NCBI GenBank assembly: GCA_934234185.1
Contig: CAKQHO010000067.1
Coordinates: 1 to 17,965 of the forward strand
Length of the DNA stretch: 17,965 nucleotides
Reading direction: 5' to 3'
Source: an uncultured Psychrobacillus sp.
GTDB lineage: Bacteria; Bacillota; Bacilli; Bacillales_A; Planococcaceae
In this document: one piece after another, positions 1 through 7,851 of the stretch
Layout: the number at the start of each line of letters is the position of its first letter
Numbering within the stretch: position 1 is the stretch's first letter
Notes under the pieces: model-generated
The model's database searches: none
Told to the model about the DNA's origin: nothing
The model's input: only the letters and a program-made list of their open reading frames with translations
Translations under genes and position numbers: made by a program

Positions 1-623
1 ATTTTCTGTAGCTCAACCGTTTCTGAACCAGTAGTTCTTTTCATAATCTCTATCAATTCTTCCTTTGTAGGATAAGAGACTAAGATTTTACATAAAAATC
101 TATCCATTTGTGCTTCTGGAAGCGGGTAAGTCCCTTCCATTTCAATAGGATTTTGTGTAGCTAACACAAAGAAAGGCTTCTCCATTTGCTTTGTATCTCC
201 AAGTGTAGTTACCGTTTTTTCACCCATTGCCTCTAAAAGCGCACTTTGAGTTTTGGGAGTAGCCCGATTTATTTCATCCGCAAGGACCATTTGGTTAAAA
301 ATTGGACCTTTTTGGAAGGTGAACTGCTGTCTTCCATTTTCCATCCGTTCAATAATGCTTGTTCCTGTGATATCAGAAGGCATTAAATCAGGAGTAAACT
401 GGATACGTGAGAATGAAAGGTCTAAAACCTCTGAAATGGTACGAATTAGCATCGTTTTTCCTAAGCCAGGTAATCCTTCTAGCAAAGCATGGCCATCAGC
501 AAGAACACAATAAAGAGAGAATTCAACTGCTTCTCGCTGACCCACAATAAATTGACCGATTTCTGCTCGAACTTCCTCTAATCGTTTACTCATATTTACG
601 TAATCATCTGTAGTTAAAGTCAT
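1..623 (-). CDS. MoxR-family AAA+ ATPase (C-terminus cut by window edge)
   Basis: This is the N-terminal 207 codons of a MoxR AAA+ ATPase; the rest lies left of the window. MoxR proteins are ATP-driven chaperones that mature or assemble partner proteins, often together with DUF58 and von Willebrand factor A proteins (family knowledge). Visible motifs are Walker A GLPGLGKT (about residues 50-57), the MoxR stretch FTPDLMPSDITG, Walker B VLADEINRATP and sensor 1 ATQNP. I chose the ATG at 623 because AGGAGG lies just upstream of it; an internal ATG at 593 (MSKRLEEV) has no comparable site. It begins 9 bases after the stop of the Gly-Gln repeat protein gene and is the last visible gene of the operon starting near 6269. 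Genes for DUF58 and VWA partners would be expected just outside the window (inference). It is clearly distinct in sequence from the second MoxR at 14895-15833. Confidence 0.95.
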   Translation of the reverse strand, partial: MTLTTDDYVNMSKRLEEVRAEIGQFIVGQREAVEFSLYCVLADGHALLEGLPGLGKTMLIRTISEVLDLSFSRIQFTPDLMPSDITGTSIIERMENGRQQFTFQKGPIFNQMVLADEINRATPKTQSALLEAMGEKTVTTLGDTKQMEKPFFVLATQNPIEMEGTYPLPEAQMDRFLCKILVSYPTKEELIEIMKRTTGSETVELQK

Positions 624-632
624 GTGGTCCTC

Positions 633-2084
633 CTAATTATTTTCTACTGAAGAAAAGTAGTCTTGTACTATCCGTTGTAAATCGGACGGTAATTGCATTC
701 TTTGAGAACTTTTTATATACGAATCACTATATTGATTAATTACTTCCTCATAGGATCTTACTGTTCCTCTAGTAACCGGTCCTTCTGCCTCCTGCTCACT
801 TGCAGGCTTTCCATCACCAAGTTTCCCTCCATCAACGGAACTATTACCTTCTCCTCCAATTCTAGAAGGAATAGAAAGAAGGTCTCTTCCACCTGAACCT
901 TTGCCAGCCCCGTTTCCACCTGAGCCTTGACCTTGACCTTGACCCTGACCTTGACCTTGGCCTTGGCCTTGGCCTTGACCTTGACCTTGGCCTTGACCTT
1001 GACCTTGGCCCTGGCCCTGGCCTTGACCTTGGCCCTGGCCTTGACCCTGGCCTTGACCCTGGCCTTGACCTTGTTGACCTTGACCCTGCTGGCCTTGACC
1101 TTGTTGACCTTGACCTTGCTGGCCTTGGCCCTGTTGACCTTGACCCTGCTGACCTTGGCCTTGTTGGTTTTGCCCTTGGGAATTGCTATTATTTGTATTA
1201 TTGCCTTGTGCTAAATTCCCTGCATTAAATGGAAGCTTTTTGCCCATTTTACTGAGAGAAGACTGCGCCTTTCCTGCACTATTAGCTAAAGAGCTACTCG
1301 CATCCTCTAAGGAAGCAAGTTCTTTTTGCTCCTCTGCAGATAAAGAGGACTCGCTAGCCCCCTCCTGTTCAGAGAGTTTTTTCTTCTCTTCTAGCTTTTG
1401 CTCCTTCAGAGCTAGTTCCTTCTGTTTTTTAACCAGGTCTCTTAAAGCTTCTTCTGCATTCTCGGCATCCTTTAGCTTTTCCTTTAACTCTTGGAGATCC
1501 TTTTTCACAGATTCTGCAAGCTCTTTTTTCTCAAGCTTTTCAATCTCTTTTTTTATCTCCTCGACAATCCTATCTTCTTCCTCCAGATCCTTCGCTTCTA
1601 ATTGAGTAGCCGAAGGTAATGCATAAAGCAGTAGAACTAAACCAAAAGCAAGTAACATACCAAAAAAAGATGTAGGCATGAAGATTTGTTTCTTTCTCTT
1701 TTTAAATCGCTCATAAGCAAGACTACTATCAGCCAAAGCTGTTTTCATTAACCCTTTTGCCAAAGTTGATTTATCCTTTAAAAAGGAAACAGCTGAAAGG
1801 AGTATATTATCCTTGTAGAACGAATCAAGCACATAGATAGCTTTCTCCTTTGAAGGTCTTTTCCAAAAAGCGTATATCAAGCAGGCTAGTAACACTACAC
1901 CACCCGACCAAAGAGAGATCTGTAAGAAATAAGGTAAGACAAACAATCTGGAAATTAGTAGAATAGCAGCACTCACTGCTAATCCAAAGAACAGACCAGT
2001 TTGTAGCATTCTTATAAAATGTTCAAAAGTAAGACTGCGTTTTGCTTTTTTAATAAAATCAATTAAGTGATTTCTGCTATTCAT
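633..2084 (-). CDS. Membrane coiled-coil protein with long Gly-Gln repeat (DUF4175-like architecture)
   Basis: This is a 483-residue membrane protein of unknown function. Hydrophobic segments lie near residues 28-50, 53-74 and 138-157. A strongly charged Lys/Glu coiled coil follows (about 162-238), then a Ser/Ala-rich linker, then a Gly-Gln low-complexity tract (303-387). The C-terminal part contains a conserved-looking end, with YEEVINQYSDSY and LPSDLQRIVQDYFSSVE. From memory, proteins encoded beside MoxR and DUF58 in other phyla (DUF4175 type) share this layout of N-terminal membrane helices, coiled coil, Gln/Gly-rich tract and a tail ending in YFSSLE; the assignment is by analogy. The ATG at 2084 has an AGGAGG site, and the gene follows the permease stop by 15 bases. 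The protein probably sits in the membrane with its coiled coil as a scaffold for MoxR or its partners (inference). Confidence 0.9.
   Translation of the reverse strand: MNSRNHLIDFIKKAKRSLTFEHFIRMLQTGLFFGLAVSAAILLISRLFVLPYFLQISLWSGGVVLLACLIYAFWKRPSKEKAIYVLDSFYKDNILLSAVSFLKDKSTLAKGLMKTALADSSLAYERFKKRKKQIFMPTSFFGMLLAFGLVLLLYALPSATQLEAKDLEEEDRIVEEIKKEIEKLEKKELAESVKKDLQELKEKLKDAENAEEALRDLVKKQKELALKEQKLEEKKKLSEQEGASESSLSAEEQKELASLEDASSSLANSAGKAQSSLSKMGKKLPFNAGNLAQGNNTNNSNSQGQNQQGQGQQGQGQQGQGQQGQGQQGQGQQGQGQQGQGQGQGQGQGQGQGQGQGQGQGQGQGQGQGQGQGQGQGQGQGQGQGQGSGGNGAGKGSGGRDLLSIPSRIGGEGNSSVDGGKLGDGKPASEQEAEGPVTRGTVRSYEEVINQYSDSYIKSSQRMQLPSDLQRIVQDYFSSVENN
924..1178 (-). repeat. In-frame Gly-Gln coding microsatellite
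   Basis: About 255 bases consist of short repeats of GGN-CAA codons. The 5' part of the gene copy has about seven 15-base units encoding QGQGQ. The 3' part is a pure 6-base array encoding (GQ)n. Every unit is a multiple of three, so gain or loss of units would change protein length without a frameshift. The Gly codon alternates between GGT and GGC (rarely GGG) while Gln is always CAA, which indicates expansion by slippage with later third-base drift. Confidence 0.95.
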
Positions 2085-2099
2085 CTAGTTCCCTCCTAA

Positions 2100-2945
2100 T
2101 CATCTCTTATTTTTGTTCATATTCACTCGGAGCTTTTTAACAGATATAAAAATAGTAAGAGCCGTTAACAAAATATAAAAGATTGCATAACTTGCCCAAA
2201 CGGGAAAATCAATCTTAGTAGATTCACTAATTAAATCACTTGAACCTGGTGTTACTAATGTCATCATAAGCACTACAGGATTAATTGCTGCAAAGAAATA
2301 GCCTACCGGTGAAGATGATAACCCTCCGCTTGCCATACTACTCATACCAGTAATAACCAAATAAATGAAACCAGTAACCGCCGTAAGAAAAATCATTGTT
2401 CCGTAAGTTGCAATCATTGCAACAATAGTTTTACGAATGATAGTAGAGTACATAATACCAATTCCACCAATAGCCAGCATGGTCAAAAAGAAATATAAAA
2501 ATATCAAGCCAAGCTGACCAGGTGACACGCCACCAAACAAGAATACCAAGCTATAAACCGGCAGTCCTGCCACCACTAGTAAAAGTAAAAAAGAAATAGA
2601 TGATGTAAGCTTACCAACGATAATTTGGAAGGACGTCTGGGATGTCGTTAATAAAATATTGAGTGTTTGCTTTTCTCTTTCTGAGCTTATTGCACCTGCT
2701 GTTAACCCTGGAGTGATAAAAAGAATTAACCCCAGCTGAATGAACGTCAGCATGATAAACATGAAAAAGCTTTCCTCTGGTCTAAAGTATCCTGTCCCTG
2801 TAAAAGAAGTAGTCAGCATGATAAATCCAAAAACAAACACCGACATAGCAATTAAATAAAACAATATACCGATAAAGCTCTTTAAGGAGCGAAAGCGAAG
2901 TTTTATTTCCTTAGTTAATACTGGGTTCGAAATAGCCTGCTTCAT
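2100..2945 (-). CDS. ABC transporter permease, ABC-2 type
   Basis: This 281-residue integral membrane protein has six or so hydrophobic segments and is the membrane partner of the ATPase encoded just upstream. The N-terminal part reads NPVLTKEIKLRFRS before the first helix, and a cytoplasmic loop SSEREKQTLNILLTT lies after the second; this loop is typical of ABC-2 permeases related to the NatB, CcmB and Gld families. I chose the ATG at 2945, which follows a GGAGCG site and lies 1 base after the ATPase stop. A longer frame from 2981 would overlap the ATPase gene by 35 bases and has no good site. The transporter is likely an exporter or an envelope-remodelling ABC system; the substrate cannot be told from sequence. 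Confidence 0.93.
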   Translation of the reverse strand: MKQAISNPVLTKEIKLRFRSLKSFIGILFYLIAMSVFVFGFIMLTTSFTGTGYFRPEESFFMFIMLTFIQLGLILFITPGLTAGAISSEREKQTLNILLTTSQTSFQIIVGKLTSSISFLLLLVVAGLPVYSLVFLFGGVSPGQLGLIFLYFFLTMLAIGGIGIMYSTIIRKTIVAMIATYGTMIFLTAVTGFIYLVITGMSSMASGGLSSSPVGYFFAAINPVVLMMTLVTPGSSDLISESTKIDFPVWASYAIFYILLTALTIFISVKKLRVNMNKNKR

Positions 2946-2946
2946 A

Positions 2947-3876
2947 TTATTTCGCTCCTTTCGTAATTTCCATAAATACATCCTCTAAATCTGTTTCTGC
3001 TTCCGAGAAGGATATAATTCTAATGCCTGTATCCATTGCTTTTTTCAATAAACTAATTTGGTCTTCCTCAGTTCCTTTATAGCTAAATGTTACGATGTTT
3101 TTCTCCTCATCCATTTCTACTTTTGCAGCAAATGGATCTTCCTCAAAGAAGGTAGCAGCGTTTTCTAAAAGTCCCTTCACTTTAACTGTAATGTATCTTT
3201 CTCCCGCAAGCTGGGATTGAATTTCAGATACCGAGCCATGTGCGATTAGTTTACCACCATCGATTACCCCGATTTCATCACACATCTCTGCTAACTCTGG
3301 AAGAATATGAGAGGAAATTAATATAGTTTTCCCCATGCTTTTTAATTGTCTTAATATATCTCTCATTTCAACTCGGGCTCTTGGATCTAACCCAGAAGCT
3401 GGTTCATCTAAAATCAATACCTTCGGATCATGGATGAGCGCTCTTGCTAAACAAAGGCGCTGCTTCATACCTCTTGAGAGTAAATCCACATACTCATATC
3501 TTTTATGTGTTAAATTAACAAGCTCTAGCAGCTGAGGTATTAAAATTTGTCTTTCAGCCTCTGAAATACCGTAAGAAGCCCCATAAAAGTCTAGATATTC
3601 ATTCGCCTTTAGTTGATCATATACACCAAAGAAATCTGGCATATAGCCTATTTGCTTTCTTACTTCATGAGGTTCCTTTTTTACACTCTTGCCATTTACA
3701 AAAGCTTCCCCAGACGTTGGTTCTAAAAGGGTGGCTAATATAGAGAAGGTAGTCGATTTCCCAGCACCATTAGCACCGACAAACCCAAACACTGTTCCTT
3801 CTTTTAGGGAAAGATTCAAATCATTTAGAGCATAGAAGGAGCCATATTTTTTGGTAAGACCTTTAATTTCTATCAT
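2947..3876 (-). CDS. ABC transporter ATP-binding protein
   Basis: This 309-residue protein is the nucleotide-binding subunit of an ABC transporter. Motifs in order are Walker A GANGAGKST (34-42), signature LSRGM (133-137), Walker B VLILDEPA (153-160) and the H-loop ISSH (His190). The signature departs from the usual LSGGQ, as is common in the NatA-like and gliding-motility ABC groups. A C-terminal extension of roughly 80 residues after the ATPase core ends with LEDVFMEITKG, which is typical of ABC-2 exporter ATPases. Its ATG overlaps the stop of the preceding gene in an ATGA, and GGGGAGG lies upstream. It pairs with the permease at 2100-2945. Confidence 0.96.
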   Translation of the reverse strand: MIEIKGLTKKYGSFYALNDLNLSLKEGTVFGFVGANGAGKSTTFSILATLLEPTSGEAFVNGKSVKKEPHEVRKQIGYMPDFFGVYDQLKANEYLDFYGASYGISEAERQILIPQLLELVNLTHKRYEYVDLLSRGMKQRLCLARALIHDPKVLILDEPASGLDPRARVEMRDILRQLKSMGKTILISSHILPELAEMCDEIGVIDGGKLIAHGSVSEIQSQLAGERYITVKVKGLLENAATFFEEDPFAAKVEMDEEKNIVTFSYKGTEEDQISLLKKAMDTGIRIISFSEAETDLEDVFMEITKGAK

Positions 3877-6269
3877 TTTGTTACCTCCCCTTTTATACGA
3901 ACCTCTGGAAGTCTTGTGTAAGGGTCACCATAGGTCGATTTCTTTTGTAATTTATATCGAACCTCTCCATCAGAGCTGATATAGTTTGCTATATTCTCTG
4001 TGACTGTAAAGCGACTTTCTTCAATCGGCTCATATGCATCCGTCTGGTAGTTAAAAATTTCTAAGGTTAAATTATTTTTATCCGTGTTTGCCACTTGTAA
4101 CTGTGTATATTTCACTTTATCAACAGGGATTGTATCAGGCATCTTCCAGTAAACTTCGTATTCACCATCATCCAAGTACCATTCTAAATTACTTGAATTA
4201 TCAGCCTGCTGTACCATTTTCCCATACTCATCTGTTGTGATATTAATATCAAATATTGTTGCTGGTAATACAAACTCCCCGGCAAAGGTTGTTTCCGCCT
4301 GGAATGGCTGTATGAACAAATGAAGAGAGGATAATTCTACATTCTTATCTTTTAGTTCAATTGGTATAACATTGTCTTCCGCAAAACCAGTAATGGCAGG
4401 ACTAGCTCCAAGCTGATCTAATGATTTACTGGAAGAATAAAGTGACTGCTTTCGCTGAGATAATAAGTCTCCGTTATTTGTCGGATTCATATACCAGTTA
4501 GAATTAATATAAGGATTAGAAGTTGGTGTTAACATTACCGTCCCTAAATCCTTGTTAATGGATATCTCTTCTCCAGGCTGCATATCTCCAATTTTTATTA
4601 GCTTGGAGCCTGACCAAATAGCAGCATCTTTAATAGTAAACCCAAAATTATTTTTCACTGAACCAATCAGCTTGCTAGCTTCTACTCGCAAATTCACATC
4701 AAAATTCCCTACGTCCTGCACTCGAGTGTTCCCGTACAAGGAAGAAACTGTCCAATAACCAACATCACGGAAGGTAAGCTCATTCGTAGATGCATTTTTT
4801 TCTAAAATAACGTTCTCATGTATATTGGAGTTTTCTCCTGTAAAACTATTAAAACCTCGCTGTGCAGCCATATTTGTTCCTGCAGGAGCAGTAAATGTAA
4901 AATCTCCTCCTTTATTGCTTAAAAGAGACTCTACAAAATATCCATTTATACTTTTGTCCTCATTTACATATAAGAAGGATGAAACCTGAACCTGTGGCTT
5001 AGCAATACGATCCTTTGCTCCGTAGCCGAAAATAGCAGCAGACGCTACAATGGACACTATGGGAATGATAATCCATGCATATTCTCGCTTGTCTTTTCTT
5101 TTTAATAGGAAATAAAGCAACGGACCAACTAAAACCATATAAATTACTACTATTGCAATCATCAACGGTGTTGATACTTTAAATGAGCTAAATAATGAGT
5201 TCGTATTCCCAACCTCATAAATAAGATTATCCATTGGGTAAGGGCCGTAATTCATACTAGAATTATTTTGAACCTTTATCGAGTTCAAAATAGTGGTCAT
5301 AAAATCCTTGTAAACAGGATCCTTTGATAATGGCTCATCTCCAAGAGAGAATGTGGTCTGAATAATAGCTCCACTTCCTATTTGCTGCTTTGCCGCAACA
5401 ATATGATCCCCTAGCTTAAATAGAGGAGCTGCTCCTTCGTTTAAAGAGGCATTATAAATCTTCAAGTCATTGGTAAGCATATTTTTACCTGTCAACGGCT
5501 TTAGTTCTTCAGGCGAAAGATTGGTAGTAGCATTCGACAGCGTTAACGGAAGGCTTTGCCCAATAATACCTAACTCCGCTACTGTATTATCAGAGGCACC
5601 GATTAATAAATAGCCTCCATTTGCTACGTAATCTTTTATCGCTTGCTGTTGCTTTTCTTCCAAATCCGCTAGAACATATTCATCTATAATAATATAGTCA
5701 GCCATATCCCAAGCAACTGCTTCATCCGGGAATCTAAAATGAGCTTGCTGCGCTAAGTGGAATAGCTGGTTTGAATTTTTTAGCTGATTAAACACATTTA
5801 ATCGATCAGCGCTTTCCGTAAGTGTCATGTAGAAGATAATGGAAGGGTCCGAAAAGGTAGCACGTAAATTTTTAGTCCCCTTATATTTGATGGATTTCCC
5901 CTTTTCCCATCCTCCTTCATAAAAATGGATGGACTGATTATTATTGTTATTGTACATATAATCTTCGCCCAGTCCAGCAAGTGACAACTGAATAGTTTTT
6001 GTTTCACCAGCTGCAATGTCAAACGGGATTACTTGCCCGCTACCTAAATTATAGGATTCTAACACATCTAACACGATATCCCCAGAAAAGGCATCTCCTG
6101 TATTCTCTACCGTGATAGTAATCGGTAGACCTTTTCCATACTTTGCTTTCCCATTAACCCCAGCAGTTAACTTAACTTGTAGGTTTGGTTCAGCTGATGC
6201 ACTTACTGGCATTAAATGAATAAATATAAAAAGTGCTATAAATGCCAAGGCAAGCTTTTGAATACGCAT
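3873..6269 (-). CDS. Exported membrane protein with CARDB/GATase-like extracytoplasmic part
   Basis: This is a 798-residue envelope protein and the first gene of the operon. It has a signal peptide (residues 1-26, ending SASA), followed by a beta-sandwich-like region (about 30-100, with ITVENTGDAFSGDI) that resembles CARDB or Ig-like domains. Next comes an alpha/beta region (about 135-330; DYIIIDEYVLADL, then VANGGYLLIGAS) resembling the class I glutamine-amidotransferase-like fold found in MoxR-linked proteins, with no evident catalytic triad. Two transmembrane helices follow (about 366-389 and 398-417), then a large beta-rich C-terminal part (about 420-798) that would also face outside. The start is the ATG at 6269 after AAGGGGGAAA. 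A substrate-capture or wall-facing role for the ABC/MoxR machine is inference. The domain calls are by eye. Confidence 0.88.
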   Translation of the reverse strand: MRIQKLALAFIALFIFIHLMPVSASAEPNLQVKLTAGVNGKAKYGKGLPITITVENTGDAFSGDIVLDVLESYNLGSGQVIPFDIAAGETKTIQLSLAGLGEDYMYNNNNNQSIHFYEGGWEKGKSIKYKGTKNLRATFSDPSIIFYMTLTESADRLNVFNQLKNSNQLFHLAQQAHFRFPDEAVAWDMADYIIIDEYVLADLEEKQQQAIKDYVANGGYLLIGASDNTVAELGIIGQSLPLTLSNATTNLSPEELKPLTGKNMLTNDLKIYNASLNEGAAPLFKLGDHIVAAKQQIGSGAIIQTTFSLGDEPLSKDPVYKDFMTTILNSIKVQNNSSMNYGPYPMDNLIYEVGNTNSLFSSFKVSTPLMIAIVVIYMVLVGPLLYFLLKRKDKREYAWIIIPIVSIVASAAIFGYGAKDRIAKPQVQVSSFLYVNEDKSINGYFVESLLSNKGGDFTFTAPAGTNMAAQRGFNSFTGENSNIHENVILEKNASTNELTFRDVGYWTVSSLYGNTRVQDVGNFDVNLRVEASKLIGSVKNNFGFTIKDAAIWSGSKLIKIGDMQPGEEISINKDLGTVMLTPTSNPYINSNWYMNPTNNGDLLSQRKQSLYSSSKSLDQLGASPAITGFAEDNVIPIELKDKNVELSSLHLFIQPFQAETTFAGEFVLPATIFDINITTDEYGKMVQQADNSSNLEWYLDDGEYEVYWKMPDTIPVDKVKYTQLQVANTDKNNLTLEIFNYQTDAYEPIEESRFTVTENIANYISSDGEVRYKLQKKSTYGDPYTRLPEVRIKGEVTK

Positions 6270-6287
6270 ATTATTTCCCCCTTATTA

Positions 6288-6316
6288 TGTATATACATTA
6301 GTACGTTTCTACTCAA
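6288..6316 (-). promoter_or_regulatory. Candidate SigA promoter of the ABC/MoxR operon
   Basis: Read on the minus strand, TTGAGT (6311-6316) is followed 17 bases later by TATACA (6288-6293). This lies between the ccpC stop and the start at 6269, and it is the only gap upstream of the five-gene operon. Both hexamers deviate from consensus, so the call is tentative. Confidence 0.45.
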
Positions 6317-6327
6317 AAGAGGTTCCT

Positions 6328-7203
6328 TTAGTAGATTTTTTTTGTATAATTACCAATTATATCGACAAAAGCCTCTACTTGCGGCAAATCAAAGGCTGAA
6401 TCATAGCCGATTAACCAGGTGTCTCTCGTGAGTTCAAATTCTTCTTCGTGGTTTGTTAAAGGAATTTTATTCACTTGCTCGTTACCATTCAATGTAATGG
6501 AAGGCAATATAGCATAACCAATACCATTTAACGCCATTTGTTTACATGTTTCTATTTGGTCTACCGTAATTTGTCTTTTTGGGTTAATAGAAAAATGCTT
6601 TTGCCACCATTGCTGAATTTCTTGATAATAGTTAGAATCACTTTTAAATTGTATAAAGGGCTTTTCCGTAGTCAGCACATCATCAATAGAGGTCATTTCT
6701 TGGTCGACTAAATATAAAGTATCTCTAAATAAATGGATTTTTTTACCTTTCCAGTCCGTATGTCCTCTTACTATACCAATTTGGGCTTCCCCATCGTATA
6801 TAGCTCTTACTATTTCAGAGCTCCACCCGGTTAAAAGAGAAATTTTAGCTTCTGGATAGGTTTGCACAAAATCTTTTAATACTTTAGGTAGCCAATTTTG
6901 TCCAACAATCGAAGCACATGCAATTTTTAGCGTTCCATGTACCTTAGAAGATAACGATTGAATGGACTCAAAAACCTCTTCTTTTTCCTCTAACATTTTA
7001 TTTGCAAAATCAATGACCAGCTCCCCTTCTGGAGTTGGAGTCAGACCTTTTTGAGATCGTAGGAATAGCTTTGCTTGCCACTCCTTCTCTATCGTTTGAA
7101 GTCTTAATGATAAAGCAGGCTGCGATAAAAATAGCCTTTCTGCCGCCTTACGCATATTTTGTTCCTCTGCTAACACTTTAATAATATGTAAATCTGAAGT
7201 CAT
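6328..7203 (-). CDS. ccpC: CcpC, LysR-family citrate-responsive regulator of TCA genes
   Basis: This 291-residue LysR-type regulator closely matches B. subtilis CcpC as I remember it, including VLAEEQNMRKAAERLF, SQPALSLRLQTIEK, IVGQNWLPKVLK, SLLTGWSSEIV, VDQIETCKQMALNGIGYAILPS and RDTWLIGY. The N-terminal winged helix-turn-helix spans about residues 3-60; the effector domain follows. In Bacillus, CcpC represses citrate synthase and aconitase genes and responds to citrate (known for the family). The ATG at 7203 follows an AGAGGGAAA site. The gene lies downstream of darB, as in B. subtilis where ykuL (darB) precedes ykuM (ccpC), but here a terminator separates them, so ccpC probably has its own promoter. 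No clear sigma-A hexamers were found, only a dyad at 7229-7250. Confidence 0.95.
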   Translation of the reverse strand: MTSDLHIIKVLAEEQNMRKAAERLFLSQPALSLRLQTIEKEWQAKLFLRSQKGLTPTPEGELVIDFANKMLEEKEEVFESIQSLSSKVHGTLKIACASIVGQNWLPKVLKDFVQTYPEAKISLLTGWSSEIVRAIYDGEAQIGIVRGHTDWKGKKIHLFRDTLYLVDQEMTSIDDVLTTEKPFIQFKSDSNYYQEIQQWWQKHFSINPKRQITVDQIETCKQMALNGIGYAILPSITLNGNEQVNKIPLTNHEEEFELTRDTWLIGYDSAFDLPQVEAFVDIIGNYTKKIY

Positions 7204-7228
7204 GGGTTTCCCTCTTTCTTAGAAATTT

Positions 7229-7250
7229 TTCAACATTAACCAATTTTGAA
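7229..7250 (-). promoter_or_regulatory. Possible LysR-type dyad upstream of ccpC
   Basis: An inverted repeat with arms TTCAA and TTGAA separated by 12 bases sits 26 bases upstream of the ccpC start. The length and position fit a LysR-type (T-N11-A-like) site for autoregulation. The arms are only five bases in AT-rich DNA, so chance is possible. Confidence 0.3.
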
Positions 7251-7261
7251 CTTCTAGCTCA

Positions 7262-7297
7262 TAAAAAGAAGGCCCTTCTGATAAAAAGGCCTTCTTG
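7262..7297 (-). terminator. Intrinsic terminator of darB
   Basis: Arms AAGAAGGCC (7266-7274) and GGCCTTCTT (7288-7296) form a perfect 9-bp stem. Read on the minus strand the stem is followed by a run of T residues. It lies 14 bases past the darB stop and ends that transcript before ccpC. Confidence 0.9.
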
Positions 7298-7310
7298 AGT
7301 TTATATGTTA

Positions 7311-7763
7311 TTATACTTGAGTTTCATTCGTCTGGTATAAATACTTCTTCATCTGTTTTAAAATAACTCTTCTTGTCAATATACCAAGAAATGTTCCTTC
7401 ATTATCTATAACGCAGATATATGGATTGTTCACTAGTAAATCTAAGCCGCGTTGAAATTTGTCTTCAATGTGAATAGTCGCAATATCCCTTTTCATGATA
7501 TCATCTACCTTAATATCTGGTAAACGTTCATATTCGATATGCTCGAGTCCAAGTATTTCGTCTGTAATTTGTTGGGCACTTATAAGTCCTAATAGTCTAT
7601 ATTTTACATCTAATACGGGAATTGAAGAATAGCCTGTCTTTGTTAGAACGAGTAATGCATGCTCTGCATTGTTACCTAATTGTACATGGGCAACCTTCTC
7701 CGCCGATATTATAAAGTCCTTTATTGGTATTTGTAAAAAATCTTTACTGCTTACAATAATCAT
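7311..7763 (-). CDS. darB: DarB (CbpB/YkuL), CBS-domain c-di-AMP-binding protein
   Basis: This 150-residue protein consists of two CBS domains (about residues 20-75 and 85-140) with no other domain. It matches B. subtilis YkuL/DarB in size and sequence, for example FLQIPIKDF, EKVAHVQLGNNAEHALLVLTKTGY, IPVLDVKYRLLGLIS and VNNPYICVIDNEGTFLGI. In B. subtilis, DarB binds c-di-AMP; when unbound it stimulates the (p)ppGpp synthetase Rel and pyruvate carboxylase (literature knowledge). Start is the ATG at 7763 after AAAGGAGT. Upstream lie an extended -10 (7822-7830), a palindrome in the leader (7785-7804) and a cre box (7852-7865). The neighbours fadH and ccpC place it in a carbon-metabolism block. 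Confidence 0.94.
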   Translation of the reverse strand: MIIVSSKDFLQIPIKDFIISAEKVAHVQLGNNAEHALLVLTKTGYSSIPVLDVKYRLLGLISAQQITDEILGLEHIEYERLPDIKVDDIMKRDIATIHIEDKFQRGLDLLVNNPYICVIDNEGTFLGILTRRVILKQMKKYLYQTNETQV

Positions 7764-7784
7764 TGAATTCTACTCCTTTGTTTT

Positions 7785-7804
7785 GTTTTCACTTAAATGA
7801 AAAC
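7785..7804. repeat. 20-bp palindrome in the darB leader
   Basis: GTTTTCACTTAAATGAAAAC is an inverted repeat with 10-base arms and a single mismatched pair. It lies between the predicted darB transcription start (about 7815) and its ribosome binding site. It may be an operator or a weak mRNA hairpin. Confidence 0.6.
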
Positions 7805-7821
7805 TCAACCCCTATAAATCT

Positions 7822-7830
7822 ATGATAGCA
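7822..7830 (-). promoter_or_regulatory. Extended -10 promoter element of darB
   Basis: On the minus strand TGCTATCAT reads as TGn followed by TATCAT, five of six matches to TATAAT. There is no convincing -35 box 17 bases upstream, which is usual for extended -10 promoters. Transcription would start near 7815, about 50 bases before the darB ATG. Confidence 0.5.
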
Positions 7831-7851
7831 TATGAAAGGAATAAAAAACTA

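Noticed and set aside
927..1214. Plus-strand open frame encoding a Thr/Ala-Leu repeat peptide
   Set aside because: It is the complement of the Gly-Gln repeat in the minus-strand gene; the simple repeat keeps several frames open.
1183..1605. Plus-strand 140-codon open frame, Ser/Phe-rich
   Set aside because: Antisense to the Lys/Glu coiled coil; composition is what complementing AAA/GAA codons gives, and no binding site is present.
2946..2981. Upstream ATG extending the ABC permease by 12 residues
   Set aside because: It would overlap the ATPase gene and lacks a binding site, whereas the ATG at 2945 has GGAGCG properly spaced.
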